The notes under the pieces: generated by a model
Database searches by the model: none
What the model saw: only the letters and a program-made list of their open reading frames with translations
Told to the model about the DNA's origin: nothing
In this document: piece by piece, positions 42,179 through 50,410 of the stretch
Layout of the letters: every line of letters starts with the position of its first letter
Numbering within the stretch: position 1 is the first letter of the stretch
Assembly (NCBI GenBank): GCA_002307725.1
Contig: DBUB01000002.1
Coordinates: forward strand, 205,058 to 269,057
Length of the DNA stretch: 64,000 nucleotides
Source: Alphaproteobacteria bacterium UBA1301
Lineage (GTDB): Bacteria > Pseudomonadota > Alphaproteobacteria > Micropepsales > Micropepsaceae
Reading direction: 5' to 3'
Position numbers and translations under genes: made by a program

Positions 42179-44128
42179 TTATGGAAAGGTGGCGTTTACG
42201 TTAAAGCGGAAACGCCGCGGCCCCGCCCGAGGCGCGGCGGGCTTGCGCGTATCATCAAGCTCAAGGGCAGAGAGTGCGAGCTGGCAGAACATGCCGCCGC
42301 GAAGGCAGCGGTGGGTGAGAAGACCCAGAAGCGGTGCCGTGGCGCGGTCGACCGTGATGCGGATGCGGTGAGCGGCATCGCCGATTTCGACCCAACCTTC
42401 GGTCATTCCGAGACCGTGCGAGGCCGAAACCAGGAACGACACAGGGGCGCCGTGGTCGACCGTTTCGCCGTCAAGGGCAAAGGTCTCCGGGTCCTTGCCG
42501 CCATTATGGGTCGTCAGCGAAAGCTGCTGCCAATCGAAGGCGTCCGGCAGCAGCGTGACGTGGCCGAGCCTGAGTGAGCCTTTGCCCCAATCGTCCCAAT
42601 GGAAGGCGATGTCGAAATCGATTCTGGCGGAGGCGCCGCAAAACCGCATCGTTTTCTCGATCGGCCCTTTGGGCGTATCGATACGGGCAAACGCCAACGT
42701 ATCGCCGCCCTCCTGCCAAACCTGGGCGCGGCCCCATTCGAGGTCGGTGACCTTATGCTCGCCCGGCGCTTCGAACACGGCATTGCCGGTGTACCAATCG
42801 GCCTGCAACGCAATGTCGTCGAAGGTACCGTGTGGCAGCATACCGATCAGCGCAGCGCCGCCGAAGCGCACATTGGCAAGCGCAAGCCCGCGGCGGCGGT
42901 CGAGCCGTGCTTGAACGCAAGGCGTTGCAATATCGATATAACGGTCGGTGATCGCCGGGCCGTGCGGCGCGGCCGGCAACGGTACCTCGGGCAGGGGGAA
43001 GCGCTGCAGTGCGGCGCTGAGGCGTTTTTCCAGTTCGCTCCAGCGTTTGGCGGTGATGTGGGTGCGGAAATCACTCGCCCACAGCCAGCACAGTTCCTTC
43101 CACGCCGACGGCGCGGCGTCGGACGCCGCCAGAACCTGGTACAGGCGTTGGCAAGCGGCGTTGATGAAAAGATCGTCGCGCCCCGTCACCGCCCAGCGCG
43201 ACAGATTGTATTTGGGTTGCTTCTTGACCGGGATTGGCACCGCTGGCGTTTCCAGCCGCAGTTCGGCGTCCTGCGGCCCATCGAGCAGCTCGCACGGGCC
43301 GACCATGGTGCAACCGGGTTCCACTTGCAGGCGGGCAAAGGCGTCTTCCAGCTTCTGCCATTCGGAAATTTCGCCGATTTTTTCTTCGGTCTTGTAGCGC
43401 CCAGGGCGGAAATCGAAAATTTCCGCATCGCTGGCATAAAGGCAAAGGCAGCGTTCGGTGGTGCCACGCTGGCGGCGGATGTAACCGAGATAATCGTCGA
43501 GCGCGATATCGCTATGGGCATAGCGCTGCAGCTTCTGAAAGGCGACAGTGTTCGACCAGATCAGCGCGATGCTGCGCCCGTCGGCCCCGCGCGCACGTTG
43601 CGGCGTGTAACCGGTTTCCACCGGCCAATCATGGGTGGAGGCCGGATTGTCCCAATCCATGATAATGGCGTCGTAACCCGCATCGAGATAAAGCCCGACC
43701 AGCCCGCCGGAATAAGCCTGTTCATTGACCAGCGCGAGGCGCGGAGCGATGCCAAGCAAGCGCTGATAAATCTCGTTACCGATCTTCAGGTTTGCTTCGG
43801 TCACACGCCAAGGCACCAAGGGTCCTATCATCTGGCTGTAGCCGCAGCCAATGAACTCCACTTTGCCACATGCGATCAGCCGTTTCAGATCAGCGATCCA
43901 GTCCGGTGTACGAAGCGCAATTTCTTCCAGCGTGAAGCCGGATGCTTCCACGCCGATCGGACCGAACTTTTCGGCCAGCCGCAGCAGTGGCTTGTAGCAG
44001 CGCTCGATCACCTCGGTCCGTTGTCCCTCTTCGATCGAAGAATAGGCGAGGTTCAAATGAAAAAAGGCAAAGAGGTTGAGGGTACCGGCTTCGGTTGTGA
44101 ACGCCGACGCGGAATACGGCGCTGTCAT
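42179..44128 (-). CDS. Glycoside hydrolase family 57-like protein
   Basis: A 649-residue protein that opens with NLFAFFHLNLAYSSIEE, a GH57-type N-terminus, then VEASGFTLEEIALRTPDW, VNEQAYSGGLVGLYLDAGYDA and LYASDAEIFDFRPGRY, the latter positions corresponding to the catalytic regions. A long C-terminal beta-rich part follows. The catalytic residues cannot be assigned with certainty. The gene overlaps the upstream ATP-grasp gene in ATGA, so its product works with sugar-nucleotide or glycan synthesis, not with starch breakdown. Confidence 0.75.
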   Translation of the reverse strand: MTAPYSASAFTTEAGTLNLFAFFHLNLAYSSIEEGQRTEVIERCYKPLLRLAEKFGPIGVEASGFTLEEIALRTPDWIADLKRLIACGKVEFIGCGYSQMIGPLVPWRVTEANLKIGNEIYQRLLGIAPRLALVNEQAYSGGLVGLYLDAGYDAIIMDWDNPASTHDWPVETGYTPQRARGADGRSIALIWSNTVAFQKLQRYAHSDIALDDYLGYIRRQRGTTERCLCLYASDAEIFDFRPGRYKTEEKIGEISEWQKLEDAFARLQVEPGCTMVGPCELLDGPQDAELRLETPAVPIPVKKQPKYNLSRWAVTGRDDLFINAACQRLYQVLAASDAAPSAWKELCWLWASDFRTHITAKRWSELEKRLSAALQRFPLPEVPLPAAPHGPAITDRYIDIATPCVQARLDRRRGLALANVRFGGAALIGMLPHGTFDDIALQADWYTGNAVFEAPGEHKVTDLEWGRAQVWQEGGDTLAFARIDTPKGPIEKTMRFCGASARIDFDIAFHWDDWGKGSLRLGHVTLLPDAFDWQQLSLTTHNGGKDPETFALDGETVDHGAPVSFLVSASHGLGMTEGWVEIGDAAHRIRITVDRATAPLLGLLTHRCLRGGMFCQLALSALELDDTRKPAAPRAGPRRFRFNVNATFP

Positions 44129-45339
44129 TGGGTGACGACCTGGATGCGCGATAACGCGGTCGCCGCATTGGCCCGCGCTTCGTCACGGTCGCTACCTGTT
44201 GCGATCACCATCGCGCCGGAGGGGCGTTTGTCGCCGGCCGGCGGAATCAAATCGCCCTTTTTGGCTGTGATGTTCACTTCCAACACGCCGGGTACCTTCC
44301 ATGCCGCTTCGGCGCCGCTGGTCGCCACCACGGTGCCGGGATCGGGGAAGATGTAACGCTGGGTGATGAACTTCTGATATTTCGGCGTCATTTCGTCGGG
44401 TGCCGGATTTTCGCCCAGCGCGACGCGAATGGCGCAACCGATGAAGTCGACGCCGGTATTCAGCGGAATTTCCTGGGTGCAGAAGAAACCGCCGGAAAGC
44501 CGCGCCGCCAGTTCGATGACATAGACCTGGCCATCATGCACCACGATGTCGCCTTTGACGGTGCCGCGGGTAACGCCTAGCGCTGCGGCCGCATCGGCCT
44601 GCACATCGAGCACGCGCTCGTAGATGTCGGTCGACAGCGCGGTCGGCATGTCGCCGCCATTCTCGATGAAATAGGGCGCGTACTTCTCAAGGTATTCGTA
44701 ATTGCGGTCGCTGAAGCCGGAGGTGTAGCAAACCCCATCCACCACCACCGATTCGGTCGAGATTTGCGGACCCGGCAGATAGGCTTCCACCATCACGCGC
44801 TGGGTTGGCGAGTAGTTGCGAGCGAATTGGAACGCCTTGGCGAGATCTTTCACCAGCGAAAGGCGCTGCACGCCGCGGCTGCCGCGGCTGTCGACCGGCT
44901 TGATGACGAGATCAGGGCCGCGCTCGGCGACGATGCGCATCAGTTCTTGTGGTGTCGATACCGCCGAAAACCACGGCACTGGTACGCCGCACGCGGCAAA
45001 GCGCTCTTTCATGGCGAGCTTGTCGGTCGCCAGTTCCGCGCTCTTTCGTGTCAGGCCGCTTAGTCCCAGCCGCTCGTTGACCGCCGCCACCGTGAGCGGG
45101 GCGTCAGCGGCAACGCAGATCACGCCGTCGATTTTGCGAATCTTGTTATGAAACCGTTCGGCGGCCGCGGCAGTGTCGGCCGGACCGTAGACGTCGGCGA
45201 TCAGCGCCGAGTCGGCGATGGCAAACCCTGGGGCTTCGGGGTTGATGTCGCTACAGACGACATAGAGCCCCATGTCTTTGGCCCGTTTGACCGCGGCGGC
45301 CGCTTCGACACCGCCCGAGATGATGAGCAGTGTCTTCAT
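44125..45339 (-). CDS. ATP-grasp ligase of the flagellin-glycan operon
   Basis: A 404-residue ATP-grasp enzyme starting at ATG 45339 (MKTLLIISGGVEAAAAVKRA). The N-terminal domain is Rossmann-like (VCSDINPEAPGFAIAD). The ATP-grasp core has DLVIKPVDSRGSRGVQR, VMVEAYLPGPQISTE and GDIVVHDGQVYVIELAARLSGG, where Glu and Asn-like residues bind magnesium. It is similar to carbamoyl-phosphate-synthase-like or amino-acid ligases. It joins an amine and an acyl phosphate by family knowledge; the substrate here is unknown. Overlaps both neighbours by four bases. Confidence 0.85.
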   Translation of the reverse strand: MKTLLIISGGVEAAAAVKRAKDMGLYVVCSDINPEAPGFAIADSALIADVYGPADTAAAAERFHNKIRKIDGVICVAADAPLTVAAVNERLGLSGLTRKSAELATDKLAMKERFAACGVPVPWFSAVSTPQELMRIVAERGPDLVIKPVDSRGSRGVQRLSLVKDLAKAFQFARNYSPTQRVMVEAYLPGPQISTESVVVDGVCYTSGFSDRNYEYLEKYAPYFIENGGDMPTALSTDIYERVLDVQADAAAALGVTRGTVKGDIVVHDGQVYVIELAARLSGGFFCTQEIPLNTGVDFIGCAIRVALGENPAPDEMTPKYQKFITQRYIFPDPGTVVATSGAEAAWKVPGVLEVNITAKKGDLIPPAGDKRPSGAMVIATGSDRDEARANAATALSRIQVVTQ

Positions 45340-46079
45340 CCGAAATACATGCCGCCGTTCACATTGATGGTCTGGCCGGTGACATAACTGGCCTCCGGCG
45401 AGGCGAGGAAGGCAACCACGTCGGCGATTTCCTTGGCATAAGCGATGCGGCCGAGCGGAATCGCCGAGGCTTTCTTCTTGCCGGCCTTGGTGTGGAGTTC
45501 CTTCTGCGCCATATCGGTGGCGACTAGGCCCGGCGAGACGGCGTTGGCGGTGATGCCGCTGGCCGAATAAAGCCGCGCTAAGGACTGAGTGAAGTTGATC
45601 AACGCCGCTTTGGAGGCCGCGTAATGGACTTGGTTGCGTCCGCCCCATTGTCCCCCGATCGAGACGATGTTGACGATACGGCCGCAGTTCTTCGCCACCA
45701 TGTCCGGCAAGGCTTCCTGTGCCAGGATGAAGGGCCCACGCAGGTTGGTTTCCAGCATGCGGTCCCACTGCGCGTCGGTGATGGTCTCCATCGGCCGTTC
45801 GTCGGCGATGGCGGCATTGTTGACCAGGATTTCCACCGGTGCCTTGAAGTGCTTGCTGACTTTTTTGAGCGCCGCTTGGGCCGACTTGCGTTTGCGTTGA
45901 TCGAGCTGCACCGCAAAGGCGTTGTCGAACGCGGCTTCCAGCTCTTCGGCACCGGCGGCATTGGTGTTGTAGCCGACCGCCACCCGCGCGCCCGCTTCAA
46001 GCAGCGCTAAGGCGATGGCCTTGCCGATGCCGCGGGAGGCGCCGGTAACGAGGGCAATCTTGCCGTTGAGGTTGGTCAT
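45336..46079 (-). CDS. Short-chain dehydrogenase/reductase of the flagellin-glycan operon
   Basis: A 247-residue classical SDR from the ATG at 46079. NAD(P) motif VTGASRGIGKAIALALL, the NNAAIAD motif, catalytic Ser in VSIGGQWGG, Tyr and Lys in VHYAASKAALINF, and the C-terminal VTGQTINVNGGMYFG. It resembles FabG and the PtmA-type flagellin-modification dehydrogenases. Its ATG overlaps the transketolase C-subunit stop by four bases, implying that it reduces a product of that enzyme. Confidence 0.9.
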   Translation of the reverse strand: MTNLNGKIALVTGASRGIGKAIALALLEAGARVAVGYNTNAAGAEELEAAFDNAFAVQLDQRKRKSAQAALKKVSKHFKAPVEILVNNAAIADERPMETITDAQWDRMLETNLRGPFILAQEALPDMVAKNCGRIVNIVSIGGQWGGRNQVHYAASKAALINFTQSLARLYSASGITANAVSPGLVATDMAQKELHTKAGKKKASAIPLGRIAYAKEIADVVAFLASPEASYVTGQTINVNGGMYFG

Positions 46080-47056
46080 TGCAGGCGGTCCTTGCGCTCC
46101 ATGGCGCGTTTGGCAGCCGCGGCGATATAAGGCGCCGTGATCTGGAAATATTCGGCCAATTCGTCGGGCTCGCCCGAGGTGCCAAAACAGTCTTTCAGGC
46201 CGACGAACTCGATCGGGCAGGGACGATGCTTGGTCACCGCTTCGGCGACGGCCGACCCCAGGCCGCCGTAGATGTTGTGGTCTTCGGCGGTGACAAGGCA
46301 GCCGGTTTCCAGCACACAGCGCTTCAGCAGCGCTTCGTCGATCGGTTTGATCGTCGCCATGTTGACGACGCGCGCTTCGATGCCTTCTTCTGCCAACAGG
46401 TCGGCGGCTTGCAGCGAGCGGGCGACTTCGACGCCGCATGCCACCAGCGTCACATCGGTACCGTGACGGATGATTTGGCCCTTGCCGATTTCGAAGACGT
46501 GATCGTCATTGAACAGACGCACCGCGCTCGAGCGGCCGGTGCGCATATAGACCGGACCGTCGTATTCCAGGATCGCGCGGGTGGCGAGCACCTGTTCGAT
46601 CGGGTCGGCTGGCGAAATCACCACCATACCGGCAATGGCACGAAAGGCGGCAAGGTCTTCAAAGGCTTGCGCTGAACCGCCGTCAGGACCGACGTCAAGG
46701 CCAGGATGGCTGGCGACGATCTTCACATTGCGATGGGTATAGCCAACCGACAGGCGGACCTGTTCATAAGCGCGCTCGAGGAAGCAGGCGAAACCGGTCA
46801 CCACCGGAATGAGACCGGTGGCCGCCAGGCCGCTGGCTGCCGCCACCATATTCTGCTCGGCGATGCCGAACTGGATGAACTTGTCGGGATGGGCTTTGCG
46901 GAAATGATGCACACCGGTGCCGCCGGCGACGTCGGCGTCGAGCACGACGAGGTTCGGGAACTCGGGCGCAATGCGGGTCAGTTCCTTGCCGAAGGCTTCG
47001 CGCAACGAATCACCGGAAGAGCCGATCAGGGCCGGAGCGCTATTGTTGTCAGACAT
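46076..47056 (-). CDS. Transketolase, C-terminal (pyrimidine-binding) subunit
   Basis: A 326-residue split transketolase half. The catalytic glutamate is in FIQFGIAEQNMVAAASGLAATG; VASHPGLDVGPDGGSAQAFED and TAEDHNIYGGLGSAVAE are standard. With the other half (47049) it would form a thiamin-diphosphate enzyme that moves two-carbon ketol units. Two-gene transketolases of this size often act in specialised sugar or natural-product pathways. The two halves overlap by eight bases. Confidence 0.92.
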   Translation of the reverse strand: MSDNNSAPALIGSSGDSLREAFGKELTRIAPEFPNLVVLDADVAGGTGVHHFRKAHPDKFIQFGIAEQNMVAAASGLAATGLIPVVTGFACFLERAYEQVRLSVGYTHRNVKIVASHPGLDVGPDGGSAQAFEDLAAFRAIAGMVVISPADPIEQVLATRAILEYDGPVYMRTGRSSAVRLFNDDHVFEIGKGQIIRHGTDVTLVACGVEVARSLQAADLLAEEGIEARVVNMATIKPIDEALLKRCVLETGCLVTAEDHNIYGGLGSAVAEAVTKHRPCPIEFVGLKDCFGTSGEPDELAEYFQITAPYIAAAAKRAMERKDRLQ

Positions 47057-47969
47057 CGAGGAACTCCTTGATTTCGTCGGCGGTGCAGCCGAGGGCTTGC
47101 AGGGCGGTTTCGGCTTGTTCGTGGCTCAGCTTGACGCTGCCGTGCCAGGCGGGGCTGCCTTCCATGTAGGGAACACCTTTGCCCTTGAGCGTGTTGGCGA
47201 TGATGCAGGACGGCTTGCCGCGGGTGGTCGCCGCCTTGTGGAAGGTGGAGAGGATTTGCGGGATGTCGTGCCCGTCGATCTCAAACACTTCCCAGCCGAA
47301 GGCGCGCCATTTGTCACCGAGTGGGGCAATGCCGCAGATGTCCTCGTTGAGAGCGTCGGACTGCATCTTGTTGTAGTCGATGATGGCGCAGAAATTATCG
47401 AGCTTGTGGTGAGCCGAGCACATCGCGGTTTCCCACACGCTACCTTCCTGCATCTCGCCATCGCCGAGAACGGTGTAAACGCGGGCGCGGATTTTCTGCA
47501 GCCTGAGGCCCATCGCCATACCCATGGCGACCGAGAAACCCTGACCGAGCGAGCCGGTGGAGGTTTCGACCCACGGCAGATCTTTGACATGCGGATGACC
47601 CTGGAACGGACTGCCCAGCTTCCTCAGGTTCAACGATTCTTTCTTGTCGCAGAAGCCGTGCCAGGCGCCGATCGCATACAACGTCGGGCAGGCATGGCCC
47701 TTGGACAGCACGAAGCGGTCGCGCTGCGGATCGTCGATCGCCGACGGCCAAATGTTCAACTCGGCGCCGAACAGGCAGGCGAGAATGTCGGCGCACGACA
47801 GCGCGCCACCGGGATGGCCGGAGGTGGCGCGATAGATCGAGGCAATCAGGTGCCGGCGGGCAAAGCGTGCGGCTTCGGCAATCTGAACTTCGATATCCGG
47901 CGCGGATACGGACGGAAATGCCGTCGCGTCCAGAAATGCCGTCTCTTTCACGGTAGCGCAAATGGGCAT
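47049..47969 (-). CDS. Transketolase, N-terminal (diphosphate-binding) subunit
   Basis: A 306-residue transketolase half. The ATG at 47969 is chosen because AGGAGGGGA lies just upstream; the extra N-terminus of the longer frame lacks one. The thiamin-diphosphate motif GDGEMQEGSVWETAMCSAHH ending in IDYNKMQSD and the STGSLGQGFSVAMG motif are intact. First gene of a seven-gene run (transketolase pair, SDR, ATP-grasp, GH57-like, pseB, pseC). A hairpin repeat (47990-48026) lies just upstream. Confidence 0.93.
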   Translation of the reverse strand: MPICATVKETAFLDATAFPSVSAPDIEVQIAEAARFARRHLIASIYRATSGHPGGALSCADILACLFGAELNIWPSAIDDPQRDRFVLSKGHACPTLYAIGAWHGFCDKKESLNLRKLGSPFQGHPHVKDLPWVETSTGSLGQGFSVAMGMAMGLRLQKIRARVYTVLGDGEMQEGSVWETAMCSAHHKLDNFCAIIDYNKMQSDALNEDICGIAPLGDKWRAFGWEVFEIDGHDIPQILSTFHKAATTRGKPSCIIANTLKGKGVPYMEGSPAWHGSVKLSHEQAETALQALGCTADEIKEFLDV

Positions 47970-47989
47970 GGCGTTGTCCCCTCCTATGA

Positions 47990-48026
47990 GCGCTTTGCGG
48001 AAATCCGTCCGAAAGCGCGACAAAAC
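47990..48026. repeat. Covarying-arm hairpin repeat, copy C
   Basis: Shorter version: GCGCTTT (47990-47996) with AAAGCGC (48012-48018), inner CGGA/TCCG, then GACAAAAC (48019-48026). It sits between the transketolase start and the small zinc-ribbon gene. Confidence 0.75.
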
Positions 48027-48031
48027 AAAAC

Positions 48032-48361
48032 TCACGCGGCTCGTCTGAGGCGCGCGCGGCTTAGAAGTTTGTTGGCAATCACGTCGGTGGCGATTTCGTT
48101 CTTCGCGCCGCGGGTTAAGACGACCACGACACCAGGTTTGGCCGCGGCAAGCGCCTCGGGTCCGGACAAGGGGACGCCATAGCGTTCGGCGACATGGGCT
48201 TCATCGCGCAGTGCGACACACGGTTCATGATCGATGCGCGGCAGATACTGCACCAGCCCGCAAGAGCAGCAGACATAAACGCGGATGCCGCGGTGCAAAT
48301 GCTCAGGTGCATAAGCCAGCGTTAGCCCGCCGCGGCCGCAAAGTTCGCAAAAGTCCTGCAT
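48032..48361 (-). CDS. Small zinc-ribbon protein, possibly truncated methyltransferase-like
   Basis: A 109-residue protein with CELCGRGG (CxxC) and CCSCGLVQYLPR (CxxC) 24 residues later, matching the zinc ribbon that often precedes sugar methyltransferase domains. After it the sequence (EALAAAKPGVVVVLTRGAKNEIATDV) does not resemble a complete enzyme domain, and the protein ends at 109 residues. It could be an independent small protein or a remnant of a larger gene. The neighbouring methyltransferase (48546) has only one such cysteine pair. Confidence 0.55.
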   Translation of the reverse strand: MQDFCELCGRGGLTLAYAPEHLHRGIRVYVCCSCGLVQYLPRIDHEPCVALRDEAHVAERYGVPLSGPEALAAAKPGVVVVLTRGAKNEIATDVIANKLLSRARLRRAA

Positions 48362-48545
48362 CGGGAAGTGCCCAGAAGGAGACTGGTAACCATCTTCCGC
48401 CGCGTTTGCTTAACAATTCACTATCGATCGCGATGCGCGCGGGTTTTGACACCGGGGTCATTAGCCCGCGACTATTCGCATACCGCAGGTCAGCACCTCG
48501 CAAGGTGCAATGCGAACGCTATCAATTGGAATCAGTCGACAAGAC

Positions 48546-49472
48546 TCACGATTTGACGGCGATCAGCACGGCTTCGCGCCCGATCCCGCAACTCGCCAGC
48601 GCCCGGTAGAAGGCGCGCCGGGCTTCGCCGAGGCCCGCGGCATCAAGGGCGAGATCGAATTTTTTCCGCCGGTTGTGACAAGCCCGGCCGACATCGTCTT
48701 TGCCGATGTAGTCCTCGCCCATCATCAAGAACAACTCCATCGGGAAGCTGGTGGTGCGCTCGACCACTTGGAAGCTTAGCCGTTCCAGCAGCCGTGCGGC
48801 GGAGTCGAAGTTGAAATAATTGAGGTGATGCGGCGGAGCGAGCCACCATTCTGCGGCGCCCACCTGTTTCTGCCCGGCGATCTGGAAAGGCGAGTAGTCG
48901 TTAGGAACATTGATACAAATGAGCCCGCCGGGTTCCAACAGATCACGCGCCAAGGTCAGAAGCCCAATCGGGTCAGGCAGATGCTCCAGGACATTGTTCA
49001 GATGCACGGCATCAAAGCGGCCCAGCGCCGGCGCTGTCTCGGGTCCGAAAAACGCCTCCACGATATCAAGGCCGAGACCTTTGGCGTGGGCGGCGGCCTG
49101 GCGCGACGGTTCGATGCCTTTGGCCTGCCAGCCGCGATCCTTGGCGGTTTTCAAAAAAAATCCTGGCCCTGAGCCGATATCGAGAAGGCACCGCCGCTTC
49201 GGGGCGAGCAAGCGCTCGAAAATCGTGAGCCGGTCGTTCTGGAACAGCTCCGCCCAAGCCTGATCTTCGGCCGCAAAGGACAGAAACGTCGGCTTTTCCT
49301 CTACGTAATAGTCGTCGCGATAGGTCGAAACGAGGCTTTCGGGGTCAGGCAGAGGCGTGACATGGACGAAGCCGCAAGTCCGGCAATCGATGATGTCGAA
49401 GTCCTTAATCCGGGCGAGCCGGGGGCCTTCGTGACCCTGCCAGACGCTTGGCGCGGTTACAGTCTCAGCCAT
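48546..49472 (-). CDS. SAM-dependent methyltransferase, class I
   Basis: A 308-residue protein starting at ATG 49472 (AAGAGG precedes it). An N-terminal CRTCGF ribbon-like motif is followed by the SAM-binding LLDIGSGPGFFLKTAKDRGW, then DAVHLNNVLEHLPDPIG and LEPGGLICINVPNDYSPFQIAG. It resembles sugar O-/C-methyltransferases of surface-glycan clusters. Lying between the pse genes and the NeuB-type synthase, it probably methylates the flagellin sugar. Confidence 0.88.
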   Translation of the reverse strand: MAETVTAPSVWQGHEGPRLARIKDFDIIDCRTCGFVHVTPLPDPESLVSTYRDDYYVEEKPTFLSFAAEDQAWAELFQNDRLTIFERLLAPKRRCLLDIGSGPGFFLKTAKDRGWQAKGIEPSRQAAAHAKGLGLDIVEAFFGPETAPALGRFDAVHLNNVLEHLPDPIGLLTLARDLLEPGGLICINVPNDYSPFQIAGQKQVGAAEWWLAPPHHLNYFNFDSAARLLERLSFQVVERTTSFPMELFLMMGEDYIGKDDVGRACHNRRKKFDLALDAAGLGEARRAFYRALASCGIGREAVLIAVKS

Positions 49473-49537
49473 GGGCAACCTCTTGTTAACTCTCTCTTAG
49501 CGAACCCGGCTTTAGAAACCGTTAAGGAGCGATTCCC

Positions 49538-50410
49538 ATGCCGCATCCCGGCCCGCTTTTCATCGCTGAAGCCTCCTCCAACCACGGCCGCGATCTCGGC
49601 CGGGCGCTCCGGTTTGTTGATGTCGCTGCCGATGCCGGCTGCGACGCGGTGAAATTCCAGCTTTTCCGGATCAACCGGCTGTTTGCCCCCGAAATCCTGG
49701 CCAAAAGCGAAAAACACCGGGCGCGCCAGCAATGGGAATTACCACTCGACCATTTGGCCCCACTGGCGAAACACTGTTCGGAACGCGGAATACTGTTCTC
49801 ATGCACCCCGTTTTACCGGGAAGCTGTGGAGGAGCTCCGCCCCTACGTCGCCTTCTATAAAGTGGCGTCCTACGAGTTGATGGTCACCGGGCTGCTGGCC
49901 GCTTGTGCCGCCACCGGCAAGCCCGTCGTACTCTCGACCGGCATGGCGATGATGGACGAAATCCTAGGCGCGGTCGCGACGTTGCGCGCAGCAGGCTGCT
50001 CCGACATCACTCTTTTGCACTGCGTTTCGGCCTATCCGACCCCCTCGTCCGAGGCCAATCTTGCCGCCATTCAGTCGTTGCGCGACGCCACCGGTTGCCG
50101 GGTCGGCTGGTCCGACCACACCCGCCGCCCGGCAGTAATCGAGCGTGCCGTTCACCATTGGCGGGCCCGGGCCGTCGAATTTCATCTCGATCTCGATGGC
50201 CGCGGCGCCGAATACGCCAGCGGCCATTGCTGGTTGCCGGGCGAAATCGCGCCCGTCATCGCCCGAATCCGCGAATCTTTTGCCGCGGACGGCACCGGAT
50301 TCAAGGAACCGCAACCTTCCGAACGCGATGATCGTGCCTGGCGGGCCGATCCATCCGACGGCATGCGTCCGCTGCAAGCTGTGCGCGCCGTCTGGGAGCC
50401 CGACCAATGA
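49538..50410 (+). CDS. NeuB-family nonulosonate synthase (short form)
   Basis: A 290-residue TIM-barrel synthase that condenses phosphoenolpyruvate with a six-carbon sugar. FIAEASSNHGRDLGRALRFV, CDAVKFQLFRI, FYKVASYELMVTGLL, LSTGMAMMDEI, TLLHCVSAYPTP and GWSDHTRRP match NeuB/PseI/LegI. It lacks the SAF (antifreeze-like) C-terminal domain present in most family members, ending instead in DRAWRADPSDGMRPLQAVR. The ATG follows AAGGAG, and the stop overlaps the SpsF-SpsG gene by four bases. Confidence 0.88.
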   Translation: MPHPGPLFIAEASSNHGRDLGRALRFVDVAADAGCDAVKFQLFRINRLFAPEILAKSEKHRARQQWELPLDHLAPLAKHCSERGILFSCTPFYREAVEELRPYVAFYKVASYELMVTGLLAACAATGKPVVLSTGMAMMDEILGAVATLRAAGCSDITLLHCVSAYPTPSSEANLAAIQSLRDATGCRVGWSDHTRRPAVIERAVHHWRARAVEFHLDLDGRGAEYASGHCWLPGEIAPVIARIRESFAADGTGFKEPQPSERDDRAWRADPSDGMRPLQAVRAVWEPDQ

